Shown: positions 1 to 8,214 of the stretch, in pieces
Position numbering within the stretch: the stretch's first letter is position 1
Layout of the letters: each line of letters opens with the position of its first letter
Assembly: GCA_024653305.1 (NCBI GenBank)
Contig: JANLFW010000003.1
Location: 1-64,000, forward strand
DNA from: Candidatus Acetothermia bacterium
Lineage (GTDB): Bacteria > Bipolaricaulota > Bipolaricaulia > Bipolaricaulales > Bipolaricaulaceae
Length of the DNA: 64,000 nucleotides
Reading direction: 5' to 3'
Notes under the pieces: model-generated
The model's input: only the letters and a program-made list of their open reading frames with translations
Told to the model about the DNA's origin: nothing
The model's database searches: none
Program-made: the position numbers and the translations under genes

Positions 1-1
1 G

Positions 2-1242
2 CTGACTTTGCGGGCGCTTATCTACTCTTTTGATCGCGTGTTGAGGAATGGGCAGGTGGGCAAACCGGCCAGGCGGGCCTTTGTCCGGCTTGTGTGCAAT
101 TACCTGGGGAAAACCCCTCCCCTTGAGGAATTCAAGGAGAAGCACGGATATTCCCCGCCCGGCTTCATCGCCATCAGCCCCACCCGCGCCTGCAACCTCG
201 ATTGCGTGGGTTGCTACGCCGGGACCGAGGCCCAGCCACAAACGTTGAACTTCGCCACCTTCGACCGGATCCTCCGGGAGATGAAGGAGCTTTGGGCGGG
301 GAGCCGTTCCTGTACAGAAGCGATGACAAAGACCTCCTCGATATCGCAGGGCGGCACCTCGACATGTACTTCCTCGTCTACACCAACGGCACCCTGATCG
401 ATGAGAAAACCGCCAGGCGGATGGGGGAACTGGGCAACATGGCCCCGGCCATCTCGGTGGAAGGAAAAATGGCGACGACGGAAGAGCGCCGGGGGAAGGG
501 CGTGTTCGGCGAGGTTATGGACGCCTTCCAGAACCTCCGCACAGCGGGGGTCCCGTTCGGCGTCTCCATGACCGCCACCCGGGAAAACTGCGACGAACTC
601 CTGTCCGATGAGGTGGTGGAGTTCTACTTTGAGGAGCAGGGAGCGCTGTACGGCTGGATCTTCCAGTACATGCCGATCGGCAAGAGCTACGACCTCTCCC
701 TCATGATCACCCCTGAACAGCGGTTGCGGCTCCAGCGGCGGATGTGGCAGGTGATCCGAGAGAAGAAGGTCTTCCTCATGGACTTTTGGAACTCCGGGAC
801 GGCGGTGCACGGCTGCCTTGCCGCTGGAAGGCAGGCCGGCTACTTCTACATCAATTGGAATGGGGACGTTACCCCGTGTGTGTTCATCCCCTATGCCGCG
901 ATCAACATCTACGAGGTCTACGAGCGGGGCGGCACCATCACGGACCTCATGGAGATCCCCTTCTTTAAGGAGATCCGCAGCTGGCAGAAGAGCTACGGCT
1001 ATAAGACCAAGCCTCAGGAAACCAAGAACCTCATCTTGCCCTGTCCTCACCGGGATCGTTTCGACTTCCTCCTTTCGCTCGTCGAGAAACACCGGCCGAA
1101 GCCCATCAACCGCGAGGCGGAGAGAGCGCTTTTGGCCCCGGCCTATGTTCAGGGGCTCCGGGAGTATGACCGGGCCTGCGCAGCGGCTCTCGATCCGGTG
1201 TGGGACCACGAGTACCTCCGGGGGGGTGGCGAAGGGCGATGA
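2..1242 (+). pseudogene. Radical SAM/SPASM-like protein, frameshifted, 5' end outside window
   Basis: The first part is read in one frame to about base 300. It carries the radical SAM cluster motif CNLDCVGC, where three cysteines bind a 4Fe-4S cluster that cleaves S-adenosylmethionine. From about base 304 the protein continues in another frame with GGEPFLY, the usual second radical SAM motif, and runs to a stop at 1240-1242. The frames meet between KELW and GGEP, where relatives have some eight extra residues, so a small deletion not divisible by three best explains the break. The downstream half looks conserved (FQYMPIGKSY, DFWNSGT, NWNGDVTPCVF). The frame is open to the window edge, so the true start lies upstream. 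Its stop overlaps the next start (ATGA). The substrate is unknown. It is either a real pseudogene or an assembly error. Confidence 0.75.
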
Positions 1243-1985
1243 GGCACCTGAGCTTGAACCGGTGGCCCAAGGTCAGCGTGGTGGTGCCGGCGCTCAATGA
1301 GGAGCGAGAGATCGGGGAGTGTTTGGCGAGCCTGGCCCATCAGACCTTCTCCGATTTCGAGGTCATCGTGGTCGACAACGGCTCCTCAGACGCAACCGTC
1401 TCCGTCGCGCGAAGCTACGGCGCCCGGGTGATCCACGAACCTCGGCGAGGGCCAGGCTACGCGAGGGAGGCGGGTTTCCAGGCGGCGCGGGCGGACATCA
1501 TCGCCGCTACCGACGCGGATACGGTGGTTCCACCTGACTGGCTTGCGCGGATCCACCGAGCGTTCGAAGAAGACCCAGAAGTGATCGCGGTGTTCGGCCC
1601 ATTCCAGGCCAAGCCGTCTTCGGCGCCCACGGTTTTGGGGAACCACCTGTTGCCCGTTCTCGAGATCGGGGTGGTGGTCGGGCAAAGGATGGCTTGGCGC
1701 ACGAGGGTTCCGTTGTTCTCGGGGGCTAACTTTGCACTCCGACGGGACGCCTTCCATAAAGTGCGTGGCTTTCGCTCCCTCAGGAGCGGCCACATCTACG
1801 CCTCCTCAGAGGACATCCTCCTGGGGTCAAAACTGCGTCGCTTGGGCAAGGTTCGGTATCTGCCGGACCTCGTTGTATGGACCTCCGCCCGCAAGGTGCG
1901 GCCGCTGAGCCCTTGGACATTGACGTTGATCGGGGATGGTTTCCGCATGGCAGGACGAGTACTCCTGGGAGAAAAGGGCCTCTGA
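1239..1985 (+). CDS. Family 2 glycosyltransferase
   Basis: A 248-residue GT-A fold glycosyltransferase that probably transfers a sugar from a nucleotide sugar to a lipid or envelope acceptor on the inner face of the membrane. The sequence shows the family opening VSVVVPALNEE, the VVDNGSSD nucleotide-binding strand and a metal-binding ATDADT motif near residue 95. A later SSEDILLG stretch may supply the acceptor-side acid. The ATG overlaps the upstream stop, and the TGA overlaps the ATG of the flippase-like gene that follows (TGATG), so these genes form an operon. It is the only intact gene among four neighbours. The donor and acceptor cannot be read from the sequence. Confidence 0.85.
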   Translation: MRHLSLNRWPKVSVVVPALNEEREIGECLASLAHQTFSDFEVIVVDNGSSDATVSVARSYGARVIHEPRRGPGYAREAGFQAARADIIAATDADTVVPPDWLARIHRAFEEDPEVIAVFGPFQAKPSSAPTVLGNHLLPVLEIGVVVGQRMAWRTRVPLFSGANFALRRDAFHKVRGFRSLRSGHIYASSEDILLGSKLRRLGKVRYLPDLVVWTSARKVRPLSPWTLTLIGDGFRMAGRVLLGEKGL

Positions 1986-2850
1986 TGCCGAAGGTTTTTC
2001 CACTGGTGCACACGGCCATGGAAAGGGCATGGACGAACAAAGCGCTCTTCCTCTCCCTGGCCCTGGGGGTAGGCCTCGTCTTCGCGGTGGTGTGGATGGC
2101 CCGCCCCATGGCCATCCTCGCCCGGATGGGGGGCTTGGGGGCGACGGGCATCGCCGCGCTCCTTCTCAACTTCGGGGCCAGTTTCTCCTGCGGGGTGGAA
2201 GGATGGAGGGCACTGCTCCGAGCCCACGGGATACGCCCTTCGTTTTCCTCCACCTTCGGAATCATGTCCGGGGGCTATGCATTAGGATACTTGATCCCTT
2301 CATGTTACCTCGCGGGCGAGCCCGTACGGGCGCTTCTGGGTTCCCGGAGATTTTCGGCACAAGGACATGAATGGCCACGATTGTTGTCGAGAAGGTCCTC
2401 TTCGCGGCAGGGGTGGCAGCTCTGTTGGTTGGGGCTGGCGTAGTGGGGCTGCGGAGCGGGCTCCCCCCTGTCCTCCACGTCGTGCCTGGCCTTCGTCCGC
2501 CGTTTCCTCCCCCGCTGGGCCTTCCTGGAGGGGGGGAGTCAGATGCTCCTCGAGATCGAAGGCGACGTCCGAAAAGCCCTATCTGGTCGCCGGGGAGCGG
2601 TTGCCAACGGTGCCGGATTACCCTTTCGATAGGGCTCAATGCGCTAGCCCCGCTCATCTTTTTCGCTTTCGCCTACGGGCAAATTCTCTCGCTCCAAGAG
2701 CTTGTCCTTTTCTTTGCCCTCAGCACCATTTCCTCCCTCTTCTCCTGGCTGACCCCTGGTGCCATCGGGATCGCCGAGGGTGCCTATGCCGGCATCTTCG
2801 GCATCATGGGCCTGCCGATCGATGGAGCTGTGGCGTTCGCCTCCGGTGGG
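1985..2850 (+). pseudogene. YbhN/UPF0104 (LPG-synthase TM) flippase-like protein, multiply frameshifted
   Basis: The product would be a polytopic membrane protein of the lysylphosphatidylglycerol-synthase transmembrane family, members of which are proposed lipid flippases. Family-like segments appear in order but in changing frames. GEPVRALL ends one frame near 2365. ATIVVEKVLFAAG follows in the next frame from 2371. FVRRFLPRWAFLEGG (about 2486-2531) returns to the first frame. LNALAPLIFFAF through LTPGAIGIAEGAYAGIFGIMGLP lies in the second frame from about 2637. At least three frame changes are therefore needed. The C-terminal end runs directly into patatin-like sequence at about 2840, which suggests a deletion fused the two genes. 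Decay or assembly error are both possible. Confidence 0.7.
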
Positions 2851-3298
2851 GCGAGAGTGGGCGGGGCCTACGCTGCAGGGGTGTCTGTGGAACGAATCGA
2901 ACAGGAGTGGCTGAACACCGACCTGCCGAAGGTGGTCCGCAGTTTCCTCCCCACGTTTCCCCGGGCTGGGCTGAGCTCAGGGGGCGAGCTCAGGAAGTAC
3001 CTGCGCTCCGTGTTGGGGGACGTACGGATCGAGGAGCTTTCCATCCCGTTCGCGGCGGTGGCGTGCGACATCGACACCGGGGAGATGGTCGTGCTCAGGG
3101 AAGGGCCGCTTGTGGATGCCCTGCGGGCCTCGGTCTCCGCCTTGGGGAGGAGCTCAAGAGCCGCACCTGGATCCCCGGGAGCCTGGTCGGGCTTCTCGAG
3201 GAGGTGTTCCGGGAGCGGCCGGAAGACGAACGTCCTCTTCCCGGGATCTACAGCATCGTCAATCAAGCGCTTGACCAAGGCGCTTCCCGAGCTATAAT
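2840..3298 (+). pseudogene. Patatin-like phospholipase remnant
   Basis: Fragments of a patatin-type lipid acyl hydrolase. The sequence SGGARVGGAYAAG resembles the nucleophile elbow (G-x-S-x-G) and the helix after it, but the N-terminal oxyanion region is missing and flippase sequence stands in its place. GLSSGGELRKYLRSVLGD and IPFAAVACDIDTGE follow in the same frame up to ALRASVSA near 3132. The next recognisable part, GEELKSRTWIPGSLVGLL, is in a different frame. The segment with the DGG/DGA catalytic aspartate is absent. At least one internal deletion plus a frameshift is implied. The promoter of the PadR operon lies inside its 3' end. Confidence 0.65.
3271..3298 (+). promoter_or_regulatory. 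Promoter of the padR-ABC operon
   Basis: TTGACC at 3271-3276 and a perfect TATAAT at 3293-3298 are separated by 16 bases. This is the best consensus-like promoter in the first 15 kb. It lies inside the patatin remnant and directly upstream of the dyad at 3299-3320. Transcription would start within that dyad. Confidence 0.75.
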
Positions 3299-3320
3299 CG
3301 GGTCCGATATATCGGAACCG
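3299..3320. promoter_or_regulatory. Inverted repeat, probable PadR operator
   Basis: A 14-base perfect palindrome, TCCGATATATCGGA (3303-3316), extends to a 22-base repeat with one mismatched pair (3302/3317). It begins right after the -10 box and ends just before the ribosome binding site AAGGAGGAAGG of padR. PadR proteins are known to bind AT-centred dyads in their own promoters, so autorepression is the natural reading. Confidence 0.7.
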
Positions 3321-3331
3321 AAGGAGGAAGG

Positions 3332-3775
3332 ATGTTCGCACGGGGGATGCTCAAGTACTGGGTGCTCCGGGTCCTCTCGGAGCGGGAACGGAGCGGCTAC
3401 GAGGTCATGAAGGCCGTGGAGGAGAGGATCGGATGGCGCCCCTCCCCGGGCTCTATCTACCCCTTGCTCCAGCTCCTCTCCGACCAAGGCCTCATCCAAG
3501 GGCGGGTCGAGGACCACAAGACGGTGTGGTCGCTGACCGAGGCCGGCCTGGCCGCCCTCTCCCGGGGCTCCGAGCGCAAAGAAGAGTGGCTGCGGGCCCT
3601 GGGGACCACGGAGAAGGCGGTCCTGGAGGCGTTCGGGGACCGGGCCCACCCCCTCCGCATCATGCCCCGGCTCGCCGCCCTCCTGCACGAAGCGATCGCC
3701 GCCGGCAAGGGCCGGGAGGCCGCGGGGATCCTCGAGGAGGCTGGGCAGCGCCTCTCCGCCCTCGTCGGGGAGTGA
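3332..3775 (+). CDS. PadR-family transcriptional regulator
   Basis: A 147-residue winged-helix regulator. The N-terminal half has the PadR fold: MLKYWVLRVLSERERSGYEVMKAVEER, then the recognition region SPGSIYPLLQLLSDQGLI, then the wing ending in WSLTEAG. The C-terminal half is helical and would form the dimer. The ATG at 3332 has a strong Shine-Dalgarno sequence at 3321-3331. It is the first gene of an operon with an ABC exporter, and three bases separate it from the ATPase gene. PadR proteins commonly repress multidrug exporters and release DNA on binding a hydrophobic compound. The dyad just upstream fits self-repression. Confidence 0.9.
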   Translation: MFARGMLKYWVLRVLSERERSGYEVMKAVEERIGWRPSPGSIYPLLQLLSDQGLIQGRVEDHKTVWSLTEAGLAALSRGSERKEEWLRALGTTEKAVLEAFGDRAHPLRIMPRLAALLHEAIAAGKGREAAGILEEAGQRLSALVGE

Positions 3776-3778
3776 GGA

Positions 3779-4795
3779 ATGGCCTACGCGATCGAGGTCG
3801 AGGGCTTGGTCAAGGTGTACCGCGGGGGGGTCCGGGCGGTGGATGGGGTCTCCTTCTCCGTCGAGGCGCGGGAGATCTTCGGGTTCCTGGGCCCCAACGG
3901 GGCCGGAAAGTCCACCACCATCAAGTGCGTGGTCGGCCTCCTTAAGCCCACCGCCGGGACGATCCGCGTCCAGGGCGTGGACGTGCACCGCGATCCCGGG
4001 GTGGTGAAACGGACCATCGGCTACGCCGCCCAGGAGACAGCGGTGGACGACCGCCTCACCGGCTGGGAGAACCTCTGCCTTCAAGGGCGGTTCTACCACC
4101 TCCCCCGGGCGGAGATCCGACGGCGCGGGGAGGAGGTGCTCCAGCTCTTCGGCCTGTGGGAGAGGAGGAAGGACCTGGCCGAGACCTACTCCGGTGGGAT
4201 GCTCAAGCGCCTGGACATCGCGTGCGCCCTCATCCACCGCCCCAAGATCCTGTTCTTGGACGAGCCCACGTTGGGCCTTGACGTCCAGACCCGGAAGACC
4301 ATCTGGGAGTACATCGAGCGGCTTAGGGAGGAGCACGCGATGACCATCTTCCTCACCACCCACTACATGGAGGAGGCGGACGCCCTCTCCGATCGGGTAG
4401 CGATCATCGACCGCGGGCGGATCGTGGCCCTGGACACCCCCGGCGCGCTTAAGGCCGGGATCGGCGGCGACCTTATCACCGTCCGCTTCGCCGCCGAGGA
4501 CGGGAGGCTGGACGGGGTGCTCTCCGCCGTCCGCGCCCTCCCCGGGGTGCGGGAGGTGAAGGGGGGCGAGGACGGCATCCATCGGATCGTGGTCGAGCAG
4601 CACGGCGACCGGCTCATCCCGGAGATCGTGGCCGTAGCCACCCGGCATGGGGTGGGGATCGCCTCCGTGCGCCTCAAGCGCCCCACCCTGGACGACGTGT
4701 ACCTCCACTACACCGGCCAGGAGATCCGGGAGGCGGAAGGGACGCGCGAGGAGATCTTCAAGTCCCGCCGGATGCAGAGGAGGGCCCGAAGATGA
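3779..4795 (+). CDS. ABC transporter ATP-binding protein, DrrA-like
   Basis: A 338-residue cytoplasmic ATPase that would drive an exporter of the daunorubicin-resistance (DrrA/ABC-2) class. It has Walker A GPNGAGKST near residue 40, a Q-loop in YAAQET, the signature YSGGMLKRLDIA, Walker B ILFLDEPTLGLD and the switch histidine in LTTHYMEEAD. The last hundred residues form the accessory C-terminal domain usual for DrrA-type proteins. Its stop overlaps the permease start (ATGA). With only one permease gene, the transporter is expected to be two ATPases with two identical permeases. The substrate is unknown. Control by the adjacent PadR regulator points to a drug-like or membrane-active compound. 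Confidence 0.92.
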   Translation: MAYAIEVEGLVKVYRGGVRAVDGVSFSVEAREIFGFLGPNGAGKSTTIKCVVGLLKPTAGTIRVQGVDVHRDPGVVKRTIGYAAQETAVDDRLTGWENLCLQGRFYHLPRAEIRRRGEEVLQLFGLWERRKDLAETYSGGMLKRLDIACALIHRPKILFLDEPTLGLDVQTRKTIWEYIERLREEHAMTIFLTTHYMEEADALSDRVAIIDRGRIVALDTPGALKAGIGGDLITVRFAAEDGRLDGVLSAVRALPGVREVKGGEDGIHRIVVEQHGDRLIPEIVAVATRHGVGIASVRLKRPTLDDVYLHYTGQEIREAEGTREEIFKSRRMQRRARR

Positions 4796-5574
4796 CGTTC
4801 TTGGCCGATGTCTGGTACGTGGCCTGGCGGGAGCTCGTCAAGTTCTTCCGTGCCCGGGTGCGCCTGGCGGTGACGTTGGTCCAGCCCGTCCTGTGGCTGG
4901 GGCTCATGGGGAACATGATGCAGGGGCTCACCGCCAACCCCTACATCCAACAGTTGCTCGGGACGGGGAGCTACCTGGCGTTCATGACCCCGGGGATCGT
5001 CCTCATGACCGTCCTCTTTGGCGGGGTGTTCTCAGGCATGTCCATCGTGTGGGATAGACGCATCGGGTACCTGGAGAAGCTCCTGGCAGCCCCGATCTCG
5101 CGGGGGGCGATCCCGCTCGGGAAGATGCTCGCTGCGGCGGTCCAGGGGGGGATCCAGGTGCTGATCATCGTGCTCATCGCCACCGGGTTTGGGGTGCGGT
5201 TCGCCACCGGTCCGGGCGGCGTGGTCGTGATCCTCCTCATCGCCATGGTGTTCAGCATGATCTTGAGCGGCATTTCCCTCACCCTGTCCGCCATCTTGAA
5301 GACCCAGGAGACGCTGATGGCCGTGGTCAACTTCCTCACGCTCCCCGTGATGTTCACCAGCAACGCCCTGTTCCCGAAAGAGGCGATGCCGGGGTGGCTG
5401 GCGGCCATCGCCCGGGTTAACCCCGTCACCCACGCCGTGACGCCGATCCGGGAGCTCGCCATCGTGGGCTGGAACTGGGGTGGCATGGCCTCCGGGATCG
5501 GGATCACCGTGGGGCTGGCCGCTCTCGCCGCCCTGGTGGCCCAGTGGACCTTCCGGCGGGCGACGGTGGAATGA
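4792..5574 (+). CDS. ABC-2 type permease, DrrB-like
   Basis: A 260-residue inner-membrane protein with about six hydrophobic segments. It carries the ABC-2 pattern: a cytoplasmic N-terminal amphipathic stretch (WRELVKFFRARVRLAVTLVQP), the conserved GxxxYLAFMTPGIVLMT segment, the EKLLAAPISRGAIPLGK coupling loop and FPKEAMPGWL before the last membrane helices. It pairs with the ATPase gene it overlaps by four bases. It forms the export channel of the PadR-regulated transporter. No other gene follows in this direction. Confidence 0.9.
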   Translation: MTFLADVWYVAWRELVKFFRARVRLAVTLVQPVLWLGLMGNMMQGLTANPYIQQLLGTGSYLAFMTPGIVLMTVLFGGVFSGMSIVWDRRIGYLEKLLAAPISRGAIPLGKMLAAAVQGGIQVLIIVLIATGFGVRFATGPGGVVVILLIAMVFSMILSGISLTLSAILKTQETLMAVVNFLTLPVMFTSNALFPKEAMPGWLAAIARVNPVTHAVTPIRELAIVGWNWGGMASGIGITVGLAALAALVAQWTFRRATVE

Positions 5575-5612
5575 GGGACAGGCCGGTGACTCGCGGATGT
5601 CCTCCCGAGGTG

Positions 5613-6488
5613 CTAGGCCACCACCCGCAGCGCCGCCGGCCGCAGCGCCACCTCGAGGTCGCGCACCCGCTCCGGGAGGAGCTCCCCATCCATGTGCACC
5701 GGAAGCGGCCGGTCGCTTCTGATCGAGATCCGCTGCGCCTTCCTCGCTTGCACCCGGGCGAGCTTGAGATAGCTGCCATCCCGGGTCTTGGGGAGCACCC
5801 AGAACCGGACCAGGCGTGGGTAGTTGCCGATGAGTCCGACGTCGACCGTCCCGTCGTCGATCGCCGCCTGCGGGGCGAGGCGGAATCCGCCCCCGGCGTA
5901 AGGGCCGTTCATGACCGACACGGACAGGAGCTTTCCGGAGAACGCCCACCCGTCGCCCTGCACCTCGGCGTGAAAAGAGCGGAAGCGCACCACCTCCAGG
6001 ATGGTGGCGTACAGGTACCCGATCTCCCCCTTGAGGATGCGCATGCGCCGGTAGTCCGCGGCGATCTGGCCCTCGATGCCCATGCCGAAGGAGTTAAGGT
6101 AGAAACGGTCAGCGGCCTCTGCCACGTCCACCGTGCGCACGTGCCCCTTGGCCAAGAGAGCGGCTGCCGCAGACAGATCCTTGGGAATGCCCATGACCCG
6201 GATGTAGTCGTTTCCCGAGCCCATGGGTAGGATCCCCAACGGGACGGTTGTGCCCACCAGACCCTGGGCCACCTCGTTGATCGTCCCGTCGCCCCCCGCG
6301 GCCACCACCAGGGATGCGCCCCAGGCCACCGCCGCGCGGGCGAGCTCCGCCCCGTGTCCGGGCCGCTCGGTGCGGACGATGGTGGCTTTGAGACCCATCT
6401 GGTCAAGGGCGTTGCGCAGCTCCGTTTCCCTTGTGCCGGCCCGGCCGCGATCCGCCGCCGGATTGAGGATCACGAATGCCTGGTTCAT
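5613..6488 (-). CDS. YegS/DAGK-family lipid kinase
   Basis: A 291-residue member of the diacylglycerol/lipid kinase catalytic family. It probably phosphorylates diacylglycerol or a related lipid at the inner membrane face. It opens with NQAFVILNPAADRGRAG. The nucleotide-binding motif GGDGTINEV lies near residue 65, and PMGSGNDYIR follows near residue 92. A C-terminal beta-sandwich contains NGPYAGGGF and DDGTVDVGLI. Its length is typical of the family. It stands alone between a convergent transporter operon and the divergent glycyl-tRNA synthetase gene. The start has no Shine-Dalgarno, but a TAGAAT box lies six bases upstream, suggesting a leaderless message. Confidence 0.88.
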   Translation of the reverse strand: MNQAFVILNPAADRGRAGTRETELRNALDQMGLKATIVRTERPGHGAELARAAVAWGASLVVAAGGDGTINEVAQGLVGTTVPLGILPMGSGNDYIRVMGIPKDLSAAAALLAKGHVRTVDVAEAADRFYLNSFGMGIEGQIAADYRRMRILKGEIGYLYATILEVVRFRSFHAEVQGDGWAFSGKLLSVSVMNGPYAGGGFRLAPQAAIDDGTVDVGLIGNYPRLVRFWVLPKTRDGSYLKLARVQARKAQRISIRSDRPLPVHMDGELLPERVRDLEVALRPAALRVVA

Positions 6489-6494
6489 GGGCGA

Positions 6495-6500
6495 ATTCTA
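6495..6500 (-). promoter_or_regulatory. -10 box of the lipid kinase gene (leaderless type)
   Basis: TAGAAT on the minus strand ends six bases before the ATG at 6488. No convincing -35 is visible. It is one of a set of similar boxes placed directly before start codons. Confidence 0.5.
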
Positions 6501-6597
6501 CACCGAGTGCGATCGAGATAACACCAACCGTGCCCACACAGACAGGTTTGGGTAGATCACATGAACCCTACTGCCTCCGGTGGCCCCGGGCATCGGG

Positions 6598-6626
6598 TTG
6601 TCCCTGAGGCCGGCCTCCGGTAGTCT
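6598..6626 (+). promoter_or_regulatory. Promoter of glycyl-tRNA synthetase
   Basis: TTGTCC (6598-6603) and TAGTCT (6621-6626) are separated by 17 bases, giving a leader of about 38 bases with a Shine-Dalgarno AAGGGA before the ATG at 6671. I see nothing else in the 182-base divergent gap 6489-6670. Confidence 0.45.
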
Positions 6627-6670
6627 AGGACCTCGACACACATCCCGGTGCCCGGGTAAGGGATGAGCCT

Positions 6671-8140
6671 ATGAACAACAAACAGGACTTGATGGACAAG
6701 GTCGTTTCGCTGTGTAAACGGCGGGGGTTCATTTTTCAATCGAGCGAGATCTACGGAGGAATCGGCGGGTTCTGGGACTACGGCCCCCTCGGGGTAGAGC
6801 TCAAACGGAATGTCAAGGAAGCGTGGTGGCGGGACATGGTCACCGGCCACGACGACACCACCCCGCCCCCGGGGATGCCGTCGGCGTACGCGATGGTCGG
6901 CCTGGAAACGACGATCATCATGCATCCCCAGGTGTGGAAGGCAAGCGGCCACTACGATCTGTTCCACGACATGCTCGTGGACTGCCGCCACTGCAAAGCC
7001 CGGTTCCGCGCCGATCAGCTCCAAACCGGCCAATGCCCGCTCAAGCCAAGCAAGCACCCCGGTGAGCACACCGCCTGTGACCTCACCGAGCCGCGGGAGT
7101 TCAACCTCATGTTCAGGACCTACGTCGGGGCGTTGGTGGACCCGGAGTCGGAGGCGTTCCTGCGGCCGGAGACGGCCCAGGGGATGTTCGTCAACTTCAA
7201 GAACGTGCTGGCCACGGCCCGGGTGAAGCTCCCGTTTGGCATCGCCCAGACCGGCAAAAGCTTCCGCAACGAGATCACCCCCCGCTACTTCACGTTTCGT
7301 TCCCGCGAGTTCGAGCAGATGGAGATCGAGTTCTTCTGCCGCCCGGCGGAGTCCCCCCAGTGGTACGCGTACTGGCGGGACCGTCGGTTCCAGTGGTACG
7401 TGTCCCTGGGGCTCTCCAGCGAGAGGCTCCGCCTGCGCGAGCACGGCCGAGAGGAGCTCAGCCATTACAGTTGCGGTACCGCCGACATCGAATACGCGTT
7501 CCCGTTCCTTCCCCAGGGCGAGTTCGGCGAGCTTGAGGGGATCGCGCACCGCGGCGACTTCGACCTCCGCAGCCACATGGAGGGCAAGCTCGTCCGGCAA
7601 GGGGACGAGCTCGTGGTGGAGCTGGGCCCGGACGGGAAACCCCGGCACCCGGGGAGCGGGAAGGACCTCACCTACTTCGACGAGGAGACCCAGGAGCGCC
7701 TGATCCCCCATGTGATCGAGCCCTCGGCCGGAGTGGATCGGTCGGTGCTCGCGTTCCTGTGCGAGGCGTACGCCGAGGATGTTGTTCCTGACGAGAACGG
7801 CGTCCCTCAACCCCGGGTAGTCCTGAAGCTCCATCCGCGTTTGAGCCCGGTCAAGGTGGCGGTGTTCCCGCTCGTCAAGCGTGACGGGATGCCGGAGGTG
7901 GCGATGGACATCTACCGCGAGCTCAAACGCCACTGGAACGCGTTCTACGACGAGAAGGGCTCCATCGGCCGCCGCTACCGGCGTCAGGACGAGTCGGGAA
8001 CGCCGTTCTGCATAACCGTGGACAGCCAGACCCTGAAGGATGGGACGGTCACCGTGCGCGACCGCGACACCACCCTCCAGGAGCGGGTGGCAGCCAAGGA
8101 GTTGGTGACGTTCCTGCGGGAGAAGCTGGGGCCGGTGTAG
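6671..8140 (+). CDS. glyQS: Glycyl-tRNA synthetase, homodimeric class II
   Basis: A 489-residue class II synthetase that charges tRNA-Gly. It is the alpha2 form and not the alpha2beta2 form. The N-terminus MNNKQDLMDKVVSLCKRRGFIFQSSEIYGG and GFWDYGPLGVELK are hallmarks. FLRPETAQGMFVNF and AQTGKSFRNEITPR cover motif 2, SREFEQMEIEFF follows, and the C-terminal anticodon-binding domain begins around LSPVKVAVFPLVK. The cysteine pair DCRHCKA near residue 105 suggests part of a zinc site. The ATG has an upstream AAGGGATGAG Shine-Dalgarno. It is transcribed in the same direction as sppA, 74 bases upstream of it. Confidence 0.95.
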   Translation: MNNKQDLMDKVVSLCKRRGFIFQSSEIYGGIGGFWDYGPLGVELKRNVKEAWWRDMVTGHDDTTPPPGMPSAYAMVGLETTIIMHPQVWKASGHYDLFHDMLVDCRHCKARFRADQLQTGQCPLKPSKHPGEHTACDLTEPREFNLMFRTYVGALVDPESEAFLRPETAQGMFVNFKNVLATARVKLPFGIAQTGKSFRNEITPRYFTFRSREFEQMEIEFFCRPAESPQWYAYWRDRRFQWYVSLGLSSERLRLREHGREELSHYSCGTADIEYAFPFLPQGEFGELEGIAHRGDFDLRSHMEGKLVRQGDELVVELGPDGKPRHPGSGKDLTYFDEETQERLIPHVIEPSAGVDRSVLAFLCEAYAEDVVPDENGVPQPRVVLKLHPRLSPVKVAVFPLVKRDGMPEVAMDIYRELKRHWNAFYDEKGSIGRRYRRQDESGTPFCITVDSQTLKDGTVTVRDRDTTLQERVAAKELVTFLREKLGPV

Positions 8141-8214
8141 GGGACGCTTCCGTGGTGGGCGTGGGGATGGGCGAGCCGGCGCGGGCCGCGCCCACGTGAA
8201 AGGGGAACGAGGAC

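Noticed and set aside
3263-4708. A 481-codon minus-strand frame opposite padR and the ABC ATPase
   Set aside because: Shadow of two genes with clear motifs and a mapped promoter on the plus strand.
8155-8196. GTGGGCG ... CGCCCAC pairing between glyQS and sppA, as a terminator
   Set aside because: Seven pairs with a 28-base loop and no T-run in a GC-rich stretch; expected by chance.
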